From NCBI RefSeq assembly GCF_900115955.1, contig NZ_FOYL01000010.1, positions 62,001-126,000 of the forward strand: DNA of 64,000 nucleotides. Reading direction: 5' to 3'. Origin of the DNA: Lentzea waywayandensis (GTDB lineage: Bacteria > Actinomycetota > Actinomycetes > Mycobacteriales > Pseudonocardiaceae). A program made the translations under genes and the position numbers. Below the pieces are notes generated by a model that ran no database searches, was not told where the DNA came from, and was given only the letters and a program-made list of their open reading frames with translations. Of this stretch, positions 25,817 through 34,521 are shown one piece after another (the first letter of the stretch is position 1; each line of letters starts with the position of its first letter).

Positions 25817-26764
25817 ATGAAGCGGTTCCTCGTCGGCGCTGTCGCTGCCACGTGCGCGGCGATCATGCTGCCCACGACCGCACAGGCGGCCGTCAACCCC
25901 GTGCTCGCGGCTCCGTACCTCTACCAGTGGGGTGGTCAGCCCAACCCCGCCACGGTGATGCAGCAGACGGGCATCAAGTCGTTCACCCTCGCGTTCATCC
26001 TGAGCGACGGCACCTGCAACCCGAAGTGGGACGGCAGCCGCTCGCTGACCGGGTCGGACAAGACCCTGATCAACAACATCCGCGCGGCCGGCGGTGACGC
26101 GGTGCCGTCGATCGGCGGCTGGTCCGGCAACAAGCTCGGCCAGTTCTGCAGTTCCGCCAGTGCGCTCGCGGGCGCCTATCAGAAGGTGATCGACGCCTAC
26201 GCGCTCAAGGCGATCGACATCGACATCGAGGCGGCGGAGTTCGAGAACAACACCACGCAGGACCGGGTCCTCGGCGCGCTGAAGATCATCAAGCAGAACA
26301 ACCCCGGTGTGAAGACGGTCGTCACCATGCCGACCGACCGCACCGGCCCGAACTCCTGGGGCAAGCGCCTGATCACGCGGGCCAAGGAACTCGGCGCGCC
26401 GATCGACACGTGGGCCGTCATGCCGTTCGACTGGGGCAGCGGCGGTGACATGTTCGCGTACACCAAGAGCGCCGTCGACGGCCTGAAGAACCACGTCAAG
26501 TCGACGTTCGGCCTCACGGACGACGCGGCGTACCGGCGCAGCGGCCTGTCGTCGATGAACGGCAAGACCGACACCGGCGAGACCGTCACCCCGCAGAACT
26601 TCCGCGACATCGTGGCCTGGTCGAACTCCAAGCACCTGTCGCGCGTCTCGTTCTGGGCCGTGAACCGGGACCGCGGTAACTGCGGGGCAATGAGCTCCTC
26701 ATGCAGCGGCATCAACCAGCAGACCTACGAATTCACCAAGGCGCTGGCCAGGTTCACTGGCTAG
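25817..26764 (+). CDS. Secreted GH18 chitinase
   Basis: A 315-residue exported glycoside hydrolase. The signal peptide is MKRFLVGAVAATCAAIMLPT with cleavage near TAQA-AV. A single GH18 barrel follows: SFTLAFILSDGTC (strand 2), VPSIGGWSG (the SxGG motif) and AIDIDIEAAEF, the DxxDxDxE motif with the catalytic Glu last. FDW appears near MPFDWGSG. There is no carbohydrate-binding domain. It should cleave chitin or related beta-1,4-GlcNAc chains outside the cell. The ATG at 25817 follows GGAGGA. Cysteines (GTCN, QFCSS, GNCGA, SSCSG) suggest disulphides. The DasR-like operator upstream supports a chitin-related role. Confidence 0.92.
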   Translation: MKRFLVGAVAATCAAIMLPTTAQAAVNPVLAAPYLYQWGGQPNPATVMQQTGIKSFTLAFILSDGTCNPKWDGSRSLTGSDKTLINNIRAAGGDAVPSIGGWSGNKLGQFCSSASALAGAYQKVIDAYALKAIDIDIEAAEFENNTTQDRVLGALKIIKQNNPGVKTVVTMPTDRTGPNSWGKRLITRAKELGAPIDTWAVMPFDWGSGGDMFAYTKSAVDGLKNHVKSTFGLTDDAAYRRSGLSSMNGKTDTGETVTPQNFRDIVAWSNSKHLSRVSFWAVNRDRGNCGAMSSSCSGINQQTYEFTKALARFTG

Positions 26765-26775
26765 ACCACGAACTC

Positions 26776-26819
26776 CTCCGGTGGCCGGACGTGACCCCGA
26801 CCCCGTCCGGTCACCGGAG
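26776..26819. terminator. 16 bp hairpin between chitinase and EAL gene A
   Basis: Arms 26776-26791 and 26804-26819 pair over 16 positions with a single G-T wobble and a 12 nt loop. It lies between convergent genes and covers the last codons of the EAL gene. Probably a bidirectional terminator. Confidence 0.65.
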
Positions 26820-28925
26820 TTCCAAACCCTCCAGGAACTCACCAGGCTCACGGGCCGCCCCGAAGTGGTCGCCGGTCGCGAAGTCCGCACCGGCGTCACG
26901 CCACCACTGAGCCTGCTCCGCGCCGCCGATCCCGTCGACCACGACCGTCACACCGGCCTGCCGCACCAACGGCAGCAGCGCCGCGACGTACGGAGAGCGG
27001 CGCTCAACCAGATCCCGAGCCACCCGCACCGACTTCACCGGCAGATCGGCCACCACAGCCGGATCCAGCGGCCCCAGGCCGAAGTCGTCGAGCACGATGT
27101 GGACACCCATGCCCGCAAGCGTCGCGAGGTTGTCCGCGGCGTCGGTCAGCGACAGCACCCCGGCGGGCATGCCGATCGCCAGGCCCTCGACCGGCAGACT
27201 CGTCTCCTCCAGCACGCCGACCATGCGGGAGACCAGGTCCGCGTCGGACGACTGGTGCGCGGTGAGACGGACGGCCAGCAGCCGGTCGAACTGGCCACGC
27301 TGCCGCCACCACACAGACTGACCGGCGGCGACGCGGAACAGCCACTCGCCGAGCGGCAGCATCAGCCCGGTCTGCTCGGCCAGGCCCGCGACCCGGTCGT
27401 GCTCCAGCACGCCGGACTCCGGCCGGTCCCAGCGCAGTCCGGCCTCGACGCCGGTGACCACGCCGTCGGCCAGCCGCACGATCGGCCGGTACCGCACGGT
27501 GATCTCGCCGTTCTCCCACGCGCCCGGCATCGTCACGGCCATCGCGTGGTCACGGCGTTCCTCAGCGTCCTGGCCCGTGTGGAAGACCTCCCACTGGCCA
27601 CGCCTGCGCACCTTGGCCCTGCGCAGCGCCGTGTCCGCCGCGCGCAGCAGGTCCACCGGCTCCATGTCGCTCGACGGCCGGTGCACGACCCCGGCGCTCA
27701 CCGACACCGCGAGCCCGTGACCGTCCACATAGGTCGGTTCGTTCAGGTCGTCGTTGATGCTCTTCATGATCGTGCCGATGGACGGCGTGTTCGCGTTGTT
27801 CTCCACGAGGAGCGCGAGCTCGTCGCCGTCGAACCGGGCGATCATGGCCTTCTCGCCGGCCATCAGCACCCGCAGCCGCTGGGCGACGTGCTGGAGCAGC
27901 CGTTCGGCGACCCGGCCGCCGAAGCTGTTGCACACCATGCCGAACGCGTCGAGGTCGAGGTGCAGGACGGTGATGCCGTGCGCGGGATCGGCCCTGCGCA
28001 GCGCGATCTCCAGCTGGGTGGTGAAGAACTGGCGGTTCGGCAGCCCGGTCAGCACGTCGTGCAGCGCCTGCCGCTTGAGCTCGCTCTGCAGCAACGCCAG
28101 TTCGGTGCCGTCCTCGACCACCACGACGAAGTGCATCGGCTTGTTGTCGGCACCGCGCAGCAGCGACGCCGTCAGCGTGACCCGCGCGGACTCGCCGTCC
28201 TTGCGCAGCAACCGTTGCGACTGCCGGACGCGGTCGACGACACCGCCGGCGAGCTCGGTCATCGCCTCCCGCAGCATCTCGGTGAAGGCGGGCTCGATCA
28301 GGTCGAGCAGCGGCGTGCCGGTGAGCTCGTCCGAGGTGAGCCCGAGGATCTGGCCGATGGCCCCGTTCACCTGGCGCAGCCGGCCGTCGAGGTCGACGAT
28401 CAGCACGCCGTTGGTGGACGCGGTGACCACCTCGTTGAACCGGGCCTCGCTCTCCCTGAGGTTCCAGTTCGCGTCGCGGACCGCCTTGAGCAACGAGCGC
28501 TGCATGCTCTCCTGCTGCGCGAGCACCGACTCGGCGTTGGCCGCGGTGAAGCCGGCGCCGAGCGCGCCCATCGCGAGCGCGATCCGTTCCGCGTATCGCT
28601 GCACCGGCTGGAACTCCGGCAGCGCGAGCAGCCCCTTGCCGAGCACCTCGCTCGTGCAGCGCAGCCCGAACTTCCCGAGGTGACCTAGCGTCGCCAAATC
28701 AGCGCCGGCGACCTCGATCGGGGCAGTGACGAACGGTTCTTCGTGCAACATCGAACACAACGCGTCGAGCCGGATGCTCAGTTCCTGGTCGAGATCTTCG
28801 CGTCCCAGCGGAATGGCCACCGCTCCGAGCAGGCGATATGACCATTTGCGGGCAAGAGTCATCCGCGCCCGCGCATTGTCCTGAGGCGAGGGCGTTACAC
28901 CAGGGATTCGACCCGGGTTGGACAT
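26811..28925 (-). CDS. PAS-GGDEF-EAL protein with degenerate sites (module A)
   Basis: A 704-residue cytoplasmic protein. Residues 1-160 are a helical domain I cannot name, 165-285 PAS (NGVLIVDLDGRLRQVNGAIG), about 285-440 GGDEF, and about 460-700 EAL. The GGDEF motif reads DGDEL (366-370), with no RxxD inhibitory site before it. EAL reads EAG; the Asn of the next motif is replaced (RLTAHQSSDADL) and ExTE is gone (AIGMPAG), though DDFG remains. Both enzyme activities for cyclic-di-GMP are therefore probably lost, which suggests a binding or signalling role. The ATG at 28925 was chosen over an Arg/Cys-rich extension. It is paralogous to the gene at 32335 with the same neighbours. Confidence 0.9.
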   Translation of the reverse strand: MSNPGRIPGVTPSPQDNARARMTLARKWSYRLLGAVAIPLGREDLDQELSIRLDALCSMLHEEPFVTAPIEVAGADLATLGHLGKFGLRCTSEVLGKGLLALPEFQPVQRYAERIALAMGALGAGFTAANAESVLAQQESMQRSLLKAVRDANWNLRESEARFNEVVTASTNGVLIVDLDGRLRQVNGAIGQILGLTSDELTGTPLLDLIEPAFTEMLREAMTELAGGVVDRVRQSQRLLRKDGESARVTLTASLLRGADNKPMHFVVVVEDGTELALLQSELKRQALHDVLTGLPNRQFFTTQLEIALRRADPAHGITVLHLDLDAFGMVCNSFGGRVAERLLQHVAQRLRVLMAGEKAMIARFDGDELALLVENNANTPSIGTIMKSINDDLNEPTYVDGHGLAVSVSAGVVHRPSSDMEPVDLLRAADTALRRAKVRRRGQWEVFHTGQDAEERRDHAMAVTMPGAWENGEITVRYRPIVRLADGVVTGVEAGLRWDRPESGVLEHDRVAGLAEQTGLMLPLGEWLFRVAAGQSVWWRQRGQFDRLLAVRLTAHQSSDADLVSRMVGVLEETSLPVEGLAIGMPAGVLSLTDAADNLATLAGMGVHIVLDDFGLGPLDPAVVADLPVKSVRVARDLVERRSPYVAALLPLVRQAGVTVVVDGIGGAEQAQWWRDAGADFATGDHFGAAREPGEFLEGLELR

Positions 28926-28954
28926 TCGGGCAGCCTCGCAAAGGCTCGGAGGTC

Positions 28955-28970
28955 CCGGCAGTTTACCCAC
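28955..28970 (-). promoter_or_regulatory. Conserved upstream element of EAL gene A
   Basis: On the minus strand GTGGGTAAACTGCCGG precedes the start by 29 bp and contains TAAACT, a plausible -10. The identical 16 bases occur before the paralogue at 34450-34465 while flanking bases have changed, so the element is under constraint. Confidence 0.5.
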
Positions 28971-29028
28971 GCACAGTCGCTCACGCCTCAACCGGCCGCG
29001 TGAATCAACTTCACACCATCGATAATCG

Positions 29029-29853
29029 TTATGGCTTCCGTCCGACGCCGGCGAACGCGATCTTGTTCACCGCCGGATCATCCGAGATGTCGCCAGGACC
29101 GGCAGGTCGCCATTCGGCGTACTTGACCAGTCCGGGCTCGACCAGTTCGAAATCACCGAAGAAGCCCTCGATCTCGTCGCGGTCGCGATAGGTGACGGCG
29201 CCGCCGCCCGACTTGCTCATCCTGTCGGTCACGGCCCTGGCCTCGTCGTTGACGTGGTCGCCGGCCATGTGCGAGATCGCCAGGTAGCTCCCGCTGGGCA
29301 GGGCCTCCCGGTAGCGCTTGAGCAGGCTCTGCGGATCGGCCTCGTTCGGCACCCAGTGCACCATGAACAGCATCAGCAGCCCGACCGGCTGGTCCAGGTC
29401 GAGCAGCCGGTTCAGCTCACCGCTGTTCAGGATGCTCTCCGGATCGCGCATGTCGGCCTGCAGCACGCCGACCCGGTCGTTGCCGGCGACGATCAGCTCG
29501 CCGTGCGCGACGGCGACGGGATCGCGGTCCACGTACAGGACGCGGCACTCGGGCGCCTCCTCCTGCGCGACCTCGTGCACGTTGGCCACGGTCGGGATGC
29601 CCGAGCCGATGTCCAGGAACTGGCGCACGCCCTGCTCGGTCATGAACCGCACCGCGCGGCGCAGGAAGGCCCGGTTGAGCCTGGCCGCGCTGCGGGAGTG
29701 CGGCATCATCTGCTCGGCCTTGTCGCCCATCACGCGGTCGACCGCGAAGTTGTGCGCACCCCCGAGCAGGTAGTCGTAGACCCGCGCCGCACTGGGCACG
29801 GAAACATCCACGCTCTGTGGAATCCAGTTCTGCTCGCTGGACACGGGGATCAC
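29029..29853 (-). CDS. SAM-dependent methyltransferase, Methyltransf_19 family (module A)
   Basis: A 274-residue protein of the actinobacterial Methyltransf_19 (DUF574) group. The family start is SARVYDYLLGGAHNFAVDR, motif I is FLDIGSGIPTVANVHEVAQ, and the acidic residue that binds SAM ribose is in VLYVDRDPVAVAHG. ADMRDP and LMLFMVHWVPN follow. The substrate of the family is unknown; many copies occur per genome, often beside regulators. The start is GTG 29853 behind GAAGAGG. It is divergent from the P450 of the same module, and the EAL gene follows 103 bp downstream. It is paralogous to the gene at 34522. Confidence 0.9.
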   Translation of the reverse strand: MIPVSSEQNWIPQSVDVSVPSAARVYDYLLGGAHNFAVDRVMGDKAEQMMPHSRSAARLNRAFLRRAVRFMTEQGVRQFLDIGSGIPTVANVHEVAQEEAPECRVLYVDRDPVAVAHGELIVAGNDRVGVLQADMRDPESILNSGELNRLLDLDQPVGLLMLFMVHWVPNEADPQSLLKRYREALPSGSYLAISHMAGDHVNDEARAVTDRMSKSGGGAVTYRDRDEIEGFFGDFELVEPGLVKYAEWRPAGPGDISDDPAVNKIAFAGVGRKP

Positions 29854-29930
29854 CCTCTTCAGGTTGCGGACGCACTAGCTTAGTCATGCACAAAGCGCAC
29901 TCGACTACGCCGCAAGTGTGAACGCACGCC

Positions 29931-29980
29931 ACCCGATCGGGCACTGTCACTCTGCCCCGAACGACTCATAGGGTGGCCCG
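29931..29980 (+). promoter_or_regulatory. Conserved promoter block of P450 gene A
   Basis: By eye 39 of 50 bases match 35441-35490 before the second P450. Conserved cores are GCACTGTC and TAGGGTGG, which could be -35 and -10 regions 19-21 bp apart. The same intergenic region shares ACGCAC-AGCTTAGTCA (29870-29886 and 35381-35397) on the methyltransferase side. Confidence 0.5.
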
Positions 29981-30008
29981 ATCTCTTTCCGCCTCGCGAG
30001 GAGCGAAG

Positions 30009-31322
30009 ATGTCCGTCCCGGTGGCACCCGGCAGGCTGCCATTTCTCGGGCATTCGTTGCCTATGCTCAGGAAAAGATTCGCATTCACCGGGAATCTGCG
30101 AGGTCAGGGTGATCTCGTCGAAGTCCACTTAGGGCCGATGCGGACCTATTTCGTCGCCAGCCCGAAGTTGACGCATCAGGTGCTCGTCACCGACGCGCCG
30201 AAGTTCCACAAAGGCCGGATGTACGACAAGTTCCGCCCGTTCGTCGGCAACGGCCTGGCATTGTCGAACGGGGCTTTCCACCTGCGCCAGCGCCGGATGA
30301 TGCAGCCGGCGTTCCACCGCGACCGGATCGCGGGCTACGCGGAGATCATGTCCCGCGCGGCGCTCGACCTGCTGGACGGCTGGCGGCCCGGCGAGGTGCG
30401 GCAGCTGGAGGCCGACATGCAGGGCCTCGCCGTCACGATCGTCGGCGAGTCGCTGTTCTCCACCGAGATCGGTGAGAAGGCGATCGACGAGGCCCGCCGG
30501 TCGGTCTTCGTGATCATCAAGAACGGCATCCTGCGCGCGCTCTCGCCGGGGTTCGTCGAGAAGCTGCCCATTCCGGCCAACCGCGAGTTCGACGAGGCCA
30601 TCGCCCGGATGCGCGCCATCGTGCACGAGGTCATCGAGAGCCGGCGCGACGATGACACCGACCACGGCGACCTGCTGACGATGCTGCTGGCCGCCAGGGA
30701 TCCCGAGACCGGCGAACCGATGACCGACGAGCAGGTCTTCGACGAGGTCGTCACGCTGCTGACCGCGGGGATCGAGACCACCGCGCTGGCACTGGCCTGG
30801 ATCTTCCACGAGATCGCCGCCAACCCCGAGGTGGAGCAACGGGTTCAGGCGGAGATCGACGACGTGCTGGCCGGGCGTCAGGTGACGATCGACGACGTGC
30901 CGAAGCTGACGTACCTCGGCCAGGTGGCGAACGAGGTCCTGCGCAAGTACCCGCTCTGGCTCGTCATGCGCCGCACGGCCGAGGAGGTCGAGCTCGGCGG
31001 CGCCGTCCTGGCACCGGGCACCGAGGTGATCCTCAGCCCGTACACGATGCACCACGACCCCGCGCACTTCCCGGACCCCGAGCGCTTCGACCCGGACCGC
31101 TGGACGCCCGAACGCGCCGCGCTGCTGCCGAAGGGCGCGTACGTCCCGTTCGGCGGCGGCGTCCACCAGTGCATCGGAAACCACTTCGCGCTGACCGAGA
31201 TCGCCATCGTGGTGGCGACGGTCTGCTCGCGTTACCGGCTGGTCCCCGACCGGCCCGTGCGCACCAAGTTCACCAATGCGGCCTACCCCAACGACCTGAT
31301 GATGAAGGTCGTCCCCCGCTAG
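30009..31322 (+). CDS. Cytochrome P450 (module A)
   Basis: A 437-residue soluble P450. The I-helix oxygen motif is LTAGIETTALAL (AGxET), the ExxR motif is NEVLRKYP, and the haem loop is FGGGVHQCIG with the Cys ligand near residue 388. The N-terminal PGRLPFLGH resembles class-II-like and CYP102-type sequences more than the common short actinobacterial class, so the substrate may be a fatty acid or lipid. No ferredoxin gene is adjacent; electrons must come from elsewhere. The ATG at 30009 follows GAGGAG. The hydrolase gene starts 17 bp later, probably cotranscribed. It is paralogous to the gene at 35523. Confidence 0.93.
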   Translation: MSVPVAPGRLPFLGHSLPMLRKRFAFTGNLRGQGDLVEVHLGPMRTYFVASPKLTHQVLVTDAPKFHKGRMYDKFRPFVGNGLALSNGAFHLRQRRMMQPAFHRDRIAGYAEIMSRAALDLLDGWRPGEVRQLEADMQGLAVTIVGESLFSTEIGEKAIDEARRSVFVIIKNGILRALSPGFVEKLPIPANREFDEAIARMRAIVHEVIESRRDDDTDHGDLLTMLLAARDPETGEPMTDEQVFDEVVTLLTAGIETTALALAWIFHEIAANPEVEQRVQAEIDDVLAGRQVTIDDVPKLTYLGQVANEVLRKYPLWLVMRRTAEEVELGGAVLAPGTEVILSPYTMHHDPAHFPDPERFDPDRWTPERAALLPKGAYVPFGGGVHQCIGNHFALTEIAIVVATVCSRYRLVPDRPVRTKFTNAAYPNDLMMKVVPR

Positions 31323-31339
31323 CTGGAGGTTGTTCCCCC

Positions 31340-32338
31340 ATGCGTTTCCGTCGGCTCTGTGCCGCCGTGCTGCTCGCCGCGTTCATACCGGTACCCACGC
31401 AGGCGAGCGCCGCGCAGACCAGTTGTGAGGACGTGTACACGCCCGTTCAGTTCGGGCTCATCCGGCAGACGATGTACGGCAGGCTGTGCGTCCCGCAGGG
31501 GGCCACGACGGTCCAGGTGCTCATCCCCGGCGGCACGTACACCGGCGGGTACTGGGACATCCCGGTGGAAGGCGAGACCCGCTCGGTCACGCGGGCGATG
31601 AACGGCGCGGGCGTCGCGACCATGGTCGTGGACCGGATCGGCTCCGGGAAGAGCACCAAGCCGCTCAGCATCCTGGTCGACGTCCCGAACCAGGCCGAGG
31701 CGGTGCACCAGGTCATTCAGAACCTGCGTCCGCGGTTCTCCAAGGTGCTGGTCGGCGGGCACTCGATCGGCTCGGCCATCGCGATGGCGGAGGCGGGCAG
31801 GTACCGCGACGTGGACGGCGTCCTGGTCACCGGCATGACGCACCAGTGGGACTACATCAGGGCCGTGCCCGCGCTGACCAACCTGATCCCCGCGCCGCTC
31901 GACGCGAAGCTGAGCCTGCGCGGTCTCGACGTCGGCTACCTGACCACGGTGCCGGGAAGCCGCTACACCATGTTCCACGCGCCGGGCCCGAACGTGCCCG
32001 CGGTCGTGGACCTCGACGAGGCCACGAAGGACGTCGTCTCGGCGGGTGAGTTCGTCACCACCGCCCTGATGTCGAACCTCGTGCTGCCCGTGAGCGCCCT
32101 CATCGACGTGCCGGTGATGACCGTCCAGACCTCGGCCGACTACTTCTGCGGCACCCCGCCGCTCGGCGCCGACTGCTCGTCGTCGGACGCGCTGGTCAGG
32201 TCCGAGAGGCCGTTCTACCCCAGGGCACCGCGGCTGGACGGCTTCGTAGTCAACGGGTACGGGCACGTCTTCAACTTCGACACGAACGCCGCCGCGCGCT
32301 ACCACGACGCCGTAGTCGCCTGGCAGCGCACGATCTAG
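31340..32338 (+). CDS. Secreted alpha/beta hydrolase (module A)
   Basis: A 332-residue exported hydrolase. The signal peptide is MRFRRLCAAVLLAAFIPVPT, cleaved near ASA. The nucleophile elbow is GGHSIGSA, and the catalytic His is probably in VNGYGHVFNFD near the C-terminus. VQVLIPGGTYTGGYWD forms the early strands. Cysteines near both ends (TSCEDV, RLCVP, FCGTPP, DCSSS) suggest disulphides. It should act outside the cell on an ester or lipid. The ATG at 31340 follows GGAGG. Its stop overlaps that of the convergent EAL gene of module B by 4 nt. It is paralogous to the gene at 36852. Confidence 0.88.
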   Translation: MRFRRLCAAVLLAAFIPVPTQASAAQTSCEDVYTPVQFGLIRQTMYGRLCVPQGATTVQVLIPGGTYTGGYWDIPVEGETRSVTRAMNGAGVATMVVDRIGSGKSTKPLSILVDVPNQAEAVHQVIQNLRPRFSKVLVGGHSIGSAIAMAEAGRYRDVDGVLVTGMTHQWDYIRAVPALTNLIPAPLDAKLSLRGLDVGYLTTVPGSRYTMFHAPGPNVPAVVDLDEATKDVVSAGEFVTTALMSNLVLPVSALIDVPVMTVQTSADYFCGTPPLGADCSSSDALVRSERPFYPRAPRLDGFVVNGYGHVFNFDTNAAARYHDAVVAWQRTI

Positions 32339-34419
32339 ACCAAGTTCTGCAGGAACTCTCCCGCGTCGAGCGGGGAACCGAGGTGGGCGCCGATCGCGAG
32401 GTCGGCGCCCATTTCCGTCCACCACTTGGCCTGCTCGGCGGTCTCGATGCCGTCGACGCAGAGGGTGATGCCGAGTTCGCGCACGGCCGGGACCAGTGCG
32501 GCGGAACGAGGATCCTGCCGCCGCGCCAGGTCGTGCGGCACGAGCACGGACACCACCGGCAGTTCCGAGAGCCAGGCGAGGTCGCGCGGCCCGAGCCCGA
32601 AGTCGGCGAGCGCGATCCGCACTCCCATGTCCGCGAGCGTGCTCAGGCTGTCCGCCGCGTCGGCCACGCCCAGCACGCCGACCGGCATGCTCAGCGTCAG
32701 CCTGCCGCGCGGCATCCCGGTCTCCTCCAGCACCTTCGCCACCCGTGACACCAGGTCCGCGTCGGTCGACTGGTGGTGCGTGAGCCGCACGCCGAACTGC
32801 TGGTCGAGCTCGCCGCGCTGGCGCCACCACTGCGCCTGGCCGGCCGCGATCCTGATCAGCCACTCGCCCATCGGCAGGATGAGCCCGCTCTCGTCCGCGA
32901 GTGCGGCGCAGCGGTCGGACAGATCCCAGTGCAGCAACGCCTCGACGCCTGCCAGGTCGCCGGTCGCCAGCTCGCGCACGGGCCGGTAGACCACGCCGAT
33001 GTCGCCCTGTTCCCACGCTCCCGGCATCACCACGGCCAGCGCGGCGTCCCGCCGTCCGTCGGCGTCCTCGCTGGTGTGGAACAACTCCCACTGCCCGCGG
33101 CGGTCGCGCTTGGCCTGCCGCAACGCCAGATCGGCCGTGCGCAGCAGTTCCACCGGGTCGACGTCGGACAACGGCCGGTGCACCACGCCCGCGCTCACCG
33201 ACACCGCGAGGCCGTGACCGTCCACATAGGTCGGTTCGCCCAGTTCGGCGTTGATGGTCGCCATCGTGGTCGCGATGTCCGGGGTCAGGGCGGTGTTCTC
33301 CACGACGATGCCGAACTCGTCGCCGTCGAACCGCGCGATCATGGTCTGCTCGTGCGACATCACGGTCCGCAGCCTGCGCGCGACGTGCTGGAGCAGGTGT
33401 TCGCCGACCCGAGCGCCGAGGCTGTTGCACACCAGGCCGAACGCGTCGAGGTCGAGGTGGAAGATGGTCACGCCGAACTCGGGGTCGGCCCTGCGCAGCA
33501 CGGTTTCCAGGTGGGTGGTGAAGAACTGCCGGTTCGGCAGTCCCGTCAGCACGTCGTGCAGCGACTGGCGGCGCAGTTCTCCTTGCAGCAGCGCCAGTTC
33601 CGTGTCGTCGTCCGCCATCACGAGGACGTGACTGGGCTTGCCCTCGTCGTCCCGCAGCAGCGACGCCGTGAGCGTCACCTTGGCGAACTCGCCGTCGCCG
33701 CGCAGGAGTTGCATCGGTTCCCGCTCGAACTCGTCGCGTTCGGAGAGGACCCGTTCCATCATCTCGCGGAACACGACGATCGACGTCGGCGCGATGAGCT
33801 CGACGAGCCGGGTGCCCGGCTCCGGCGGACGTCCGATGATCACGGCGATCGACTCGTTGCCCCACGCGAGGCGCCCGTCGAGGCCGACGATCAGGACGCC
33901 GTTGGTGGACGAGGTCGCGATGCCCTCGAACTTCGCCTCGCTCTGGCGCTGATCCCGTTGCGCGTCATGGGCGGCCTTGAGCAGCGAACGCTGCATGCTC
34001 TCCTGCTGGTCCAGGATCGAACGCGCCCGCGCCGTGGTGAAGCCGCACGTCAGCGCACCGATGCCGCCGACGACGCGGACGGTGTGCTGGTCGCTCGCGC
34101 TGAACTCCTCCAGCGCCAGCAAGCCTTTGCCGAGGACGTCGACGGTGCGCTTGAGGCCGGGTTCGTTCACGTAGCCGAGAGCGACGAGCCGTTCGCCCAT
34201 CTCCTCGAACGGAGCAGGGTCGAACGGTTCGCTGTGCAGCGCCGCGCACAATGCGTCGAGCTGGGCGCCCAGTTCGGCGTCCAGCTCATCCCTGCTCAGC
34301 GCGACTACGACGACGCTGCTGAGCAGGTAGCTCCACTTGCGCGACAAGGCTTCTCGCGCTCGGACGGCGGCGGTGTCCGAAGGTGGAGCGGCATCGGGTC
34401 TTCGGCTTGGATTCGTCAT
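32335..34419 (-). CDS. PAS-GGDEF-EAL protein with degenerate sites (module B)
   Basis: A 694-residue paralogue of the protein at 26811 with the same layout: N-terminal helical domain, PAS (NGVLIVGLDGRLAWGNESI), GGDEF and EAL. GGDEF reads DGDEF. EAL itself is intact (GVEALLHW), but the Asn motif is RLTHHQSTDADL, ExTE is lost, and the double Asp is ADFG. So this copy has decayed at different positions from copy A and is also unlikely to cleave cyclic-di-GMP. The ATG at 34419 matches the MSNP/MTNP start of copy A. Its promoter element is conserved. It is read toward the hydrolase of module A and overlaps its stop by 4 nt. Confidence 0.9.
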   Translation of the reverse strand: MTNPSRRPDAAPPSDTAAVRAREALSRKWSYLLSSVVVVALSRDELDAELGAQLDALCAALHSEPFDPAPFEEMGERLVALGYVNEPGLKRTVDVLGKGLLALEEFSASDQHTVRVVGGIGALTCGFTTARARSILDQQESMQRSLLKAAHDAQRDQRQSEAKFEGIATSSTNGVLIVGLDGRLAWGNESIAVIIGRPPEPGTRLVELIAPTSIVVFREMMERVLSERDEFEREPMQLLRGDGEFAKVTLTASLLRDDEGKPSHVLVMADDDTELALLQGELRRQSLHDVLTGLPNRQFFTTHLETVLRRADPEFGVTIFHLDLDAFGLVCNSLGARVGEHLLQHVARRLRTVMSHEQTMIARFDGDEFGIVVENTALTPDIATTMATINAELGEPTYVDGHGLAVSVSAGVVHRPLSDVDPVELLRTADLALRQAKRDRRGQWELFHTSEDADGRRDAALAVVMPGAWEQGDIGVVYRPVRELATGDLAGVEALLHWDLSDRCAALADESGLILPMGEWLIRIAAGQAQWWRQRGELDQQFGVRLTHHQSTDADLVSRVAKVLEETGMPRGRLTLSMPVGVLGVADAADSLSTLADMGVRIALADFGLGPRDLAWLSELPVVSVLVPHDLARRQDPRSAALVPAVRELGITLCVDGIETAEQAKWWTEMGADLAIGAHLGSPLDAGEFLQNLV

Positions 34420-34449
34420 TCCCGTTGCCCTGTATGGGTTGGAGAGTGT

Positions 34450-34465
34450 CCGGCAGTTTACCCAC
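34450..34465 (-). promoter_or_regulatory. Conserved upstream element of EAL gene B
   Basis: GTGGGTAAACTGCCGG on the minus strand, 16 of 16 identical to the element before EAL gene A and at nearly the same distance (30 bp) from the start codon. Confidence 0.5.
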
Positions 34466-34521
34466 CGGCAGTCGACGCCCACTGCGCCAACCGTGTGATC
34501 CTCCGACACTACAGCGTGGTT

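Noticed and set aside
31319-33865. 848-residue minus-strand frame opposite hydrolase A and alongside EAL gene B
   Set aside because: Arg/Ala/Gly-rich shadow; the signal peptide and GHSIGS motif lie on the plus strand and the EAL motifs in another minus-strand frame.
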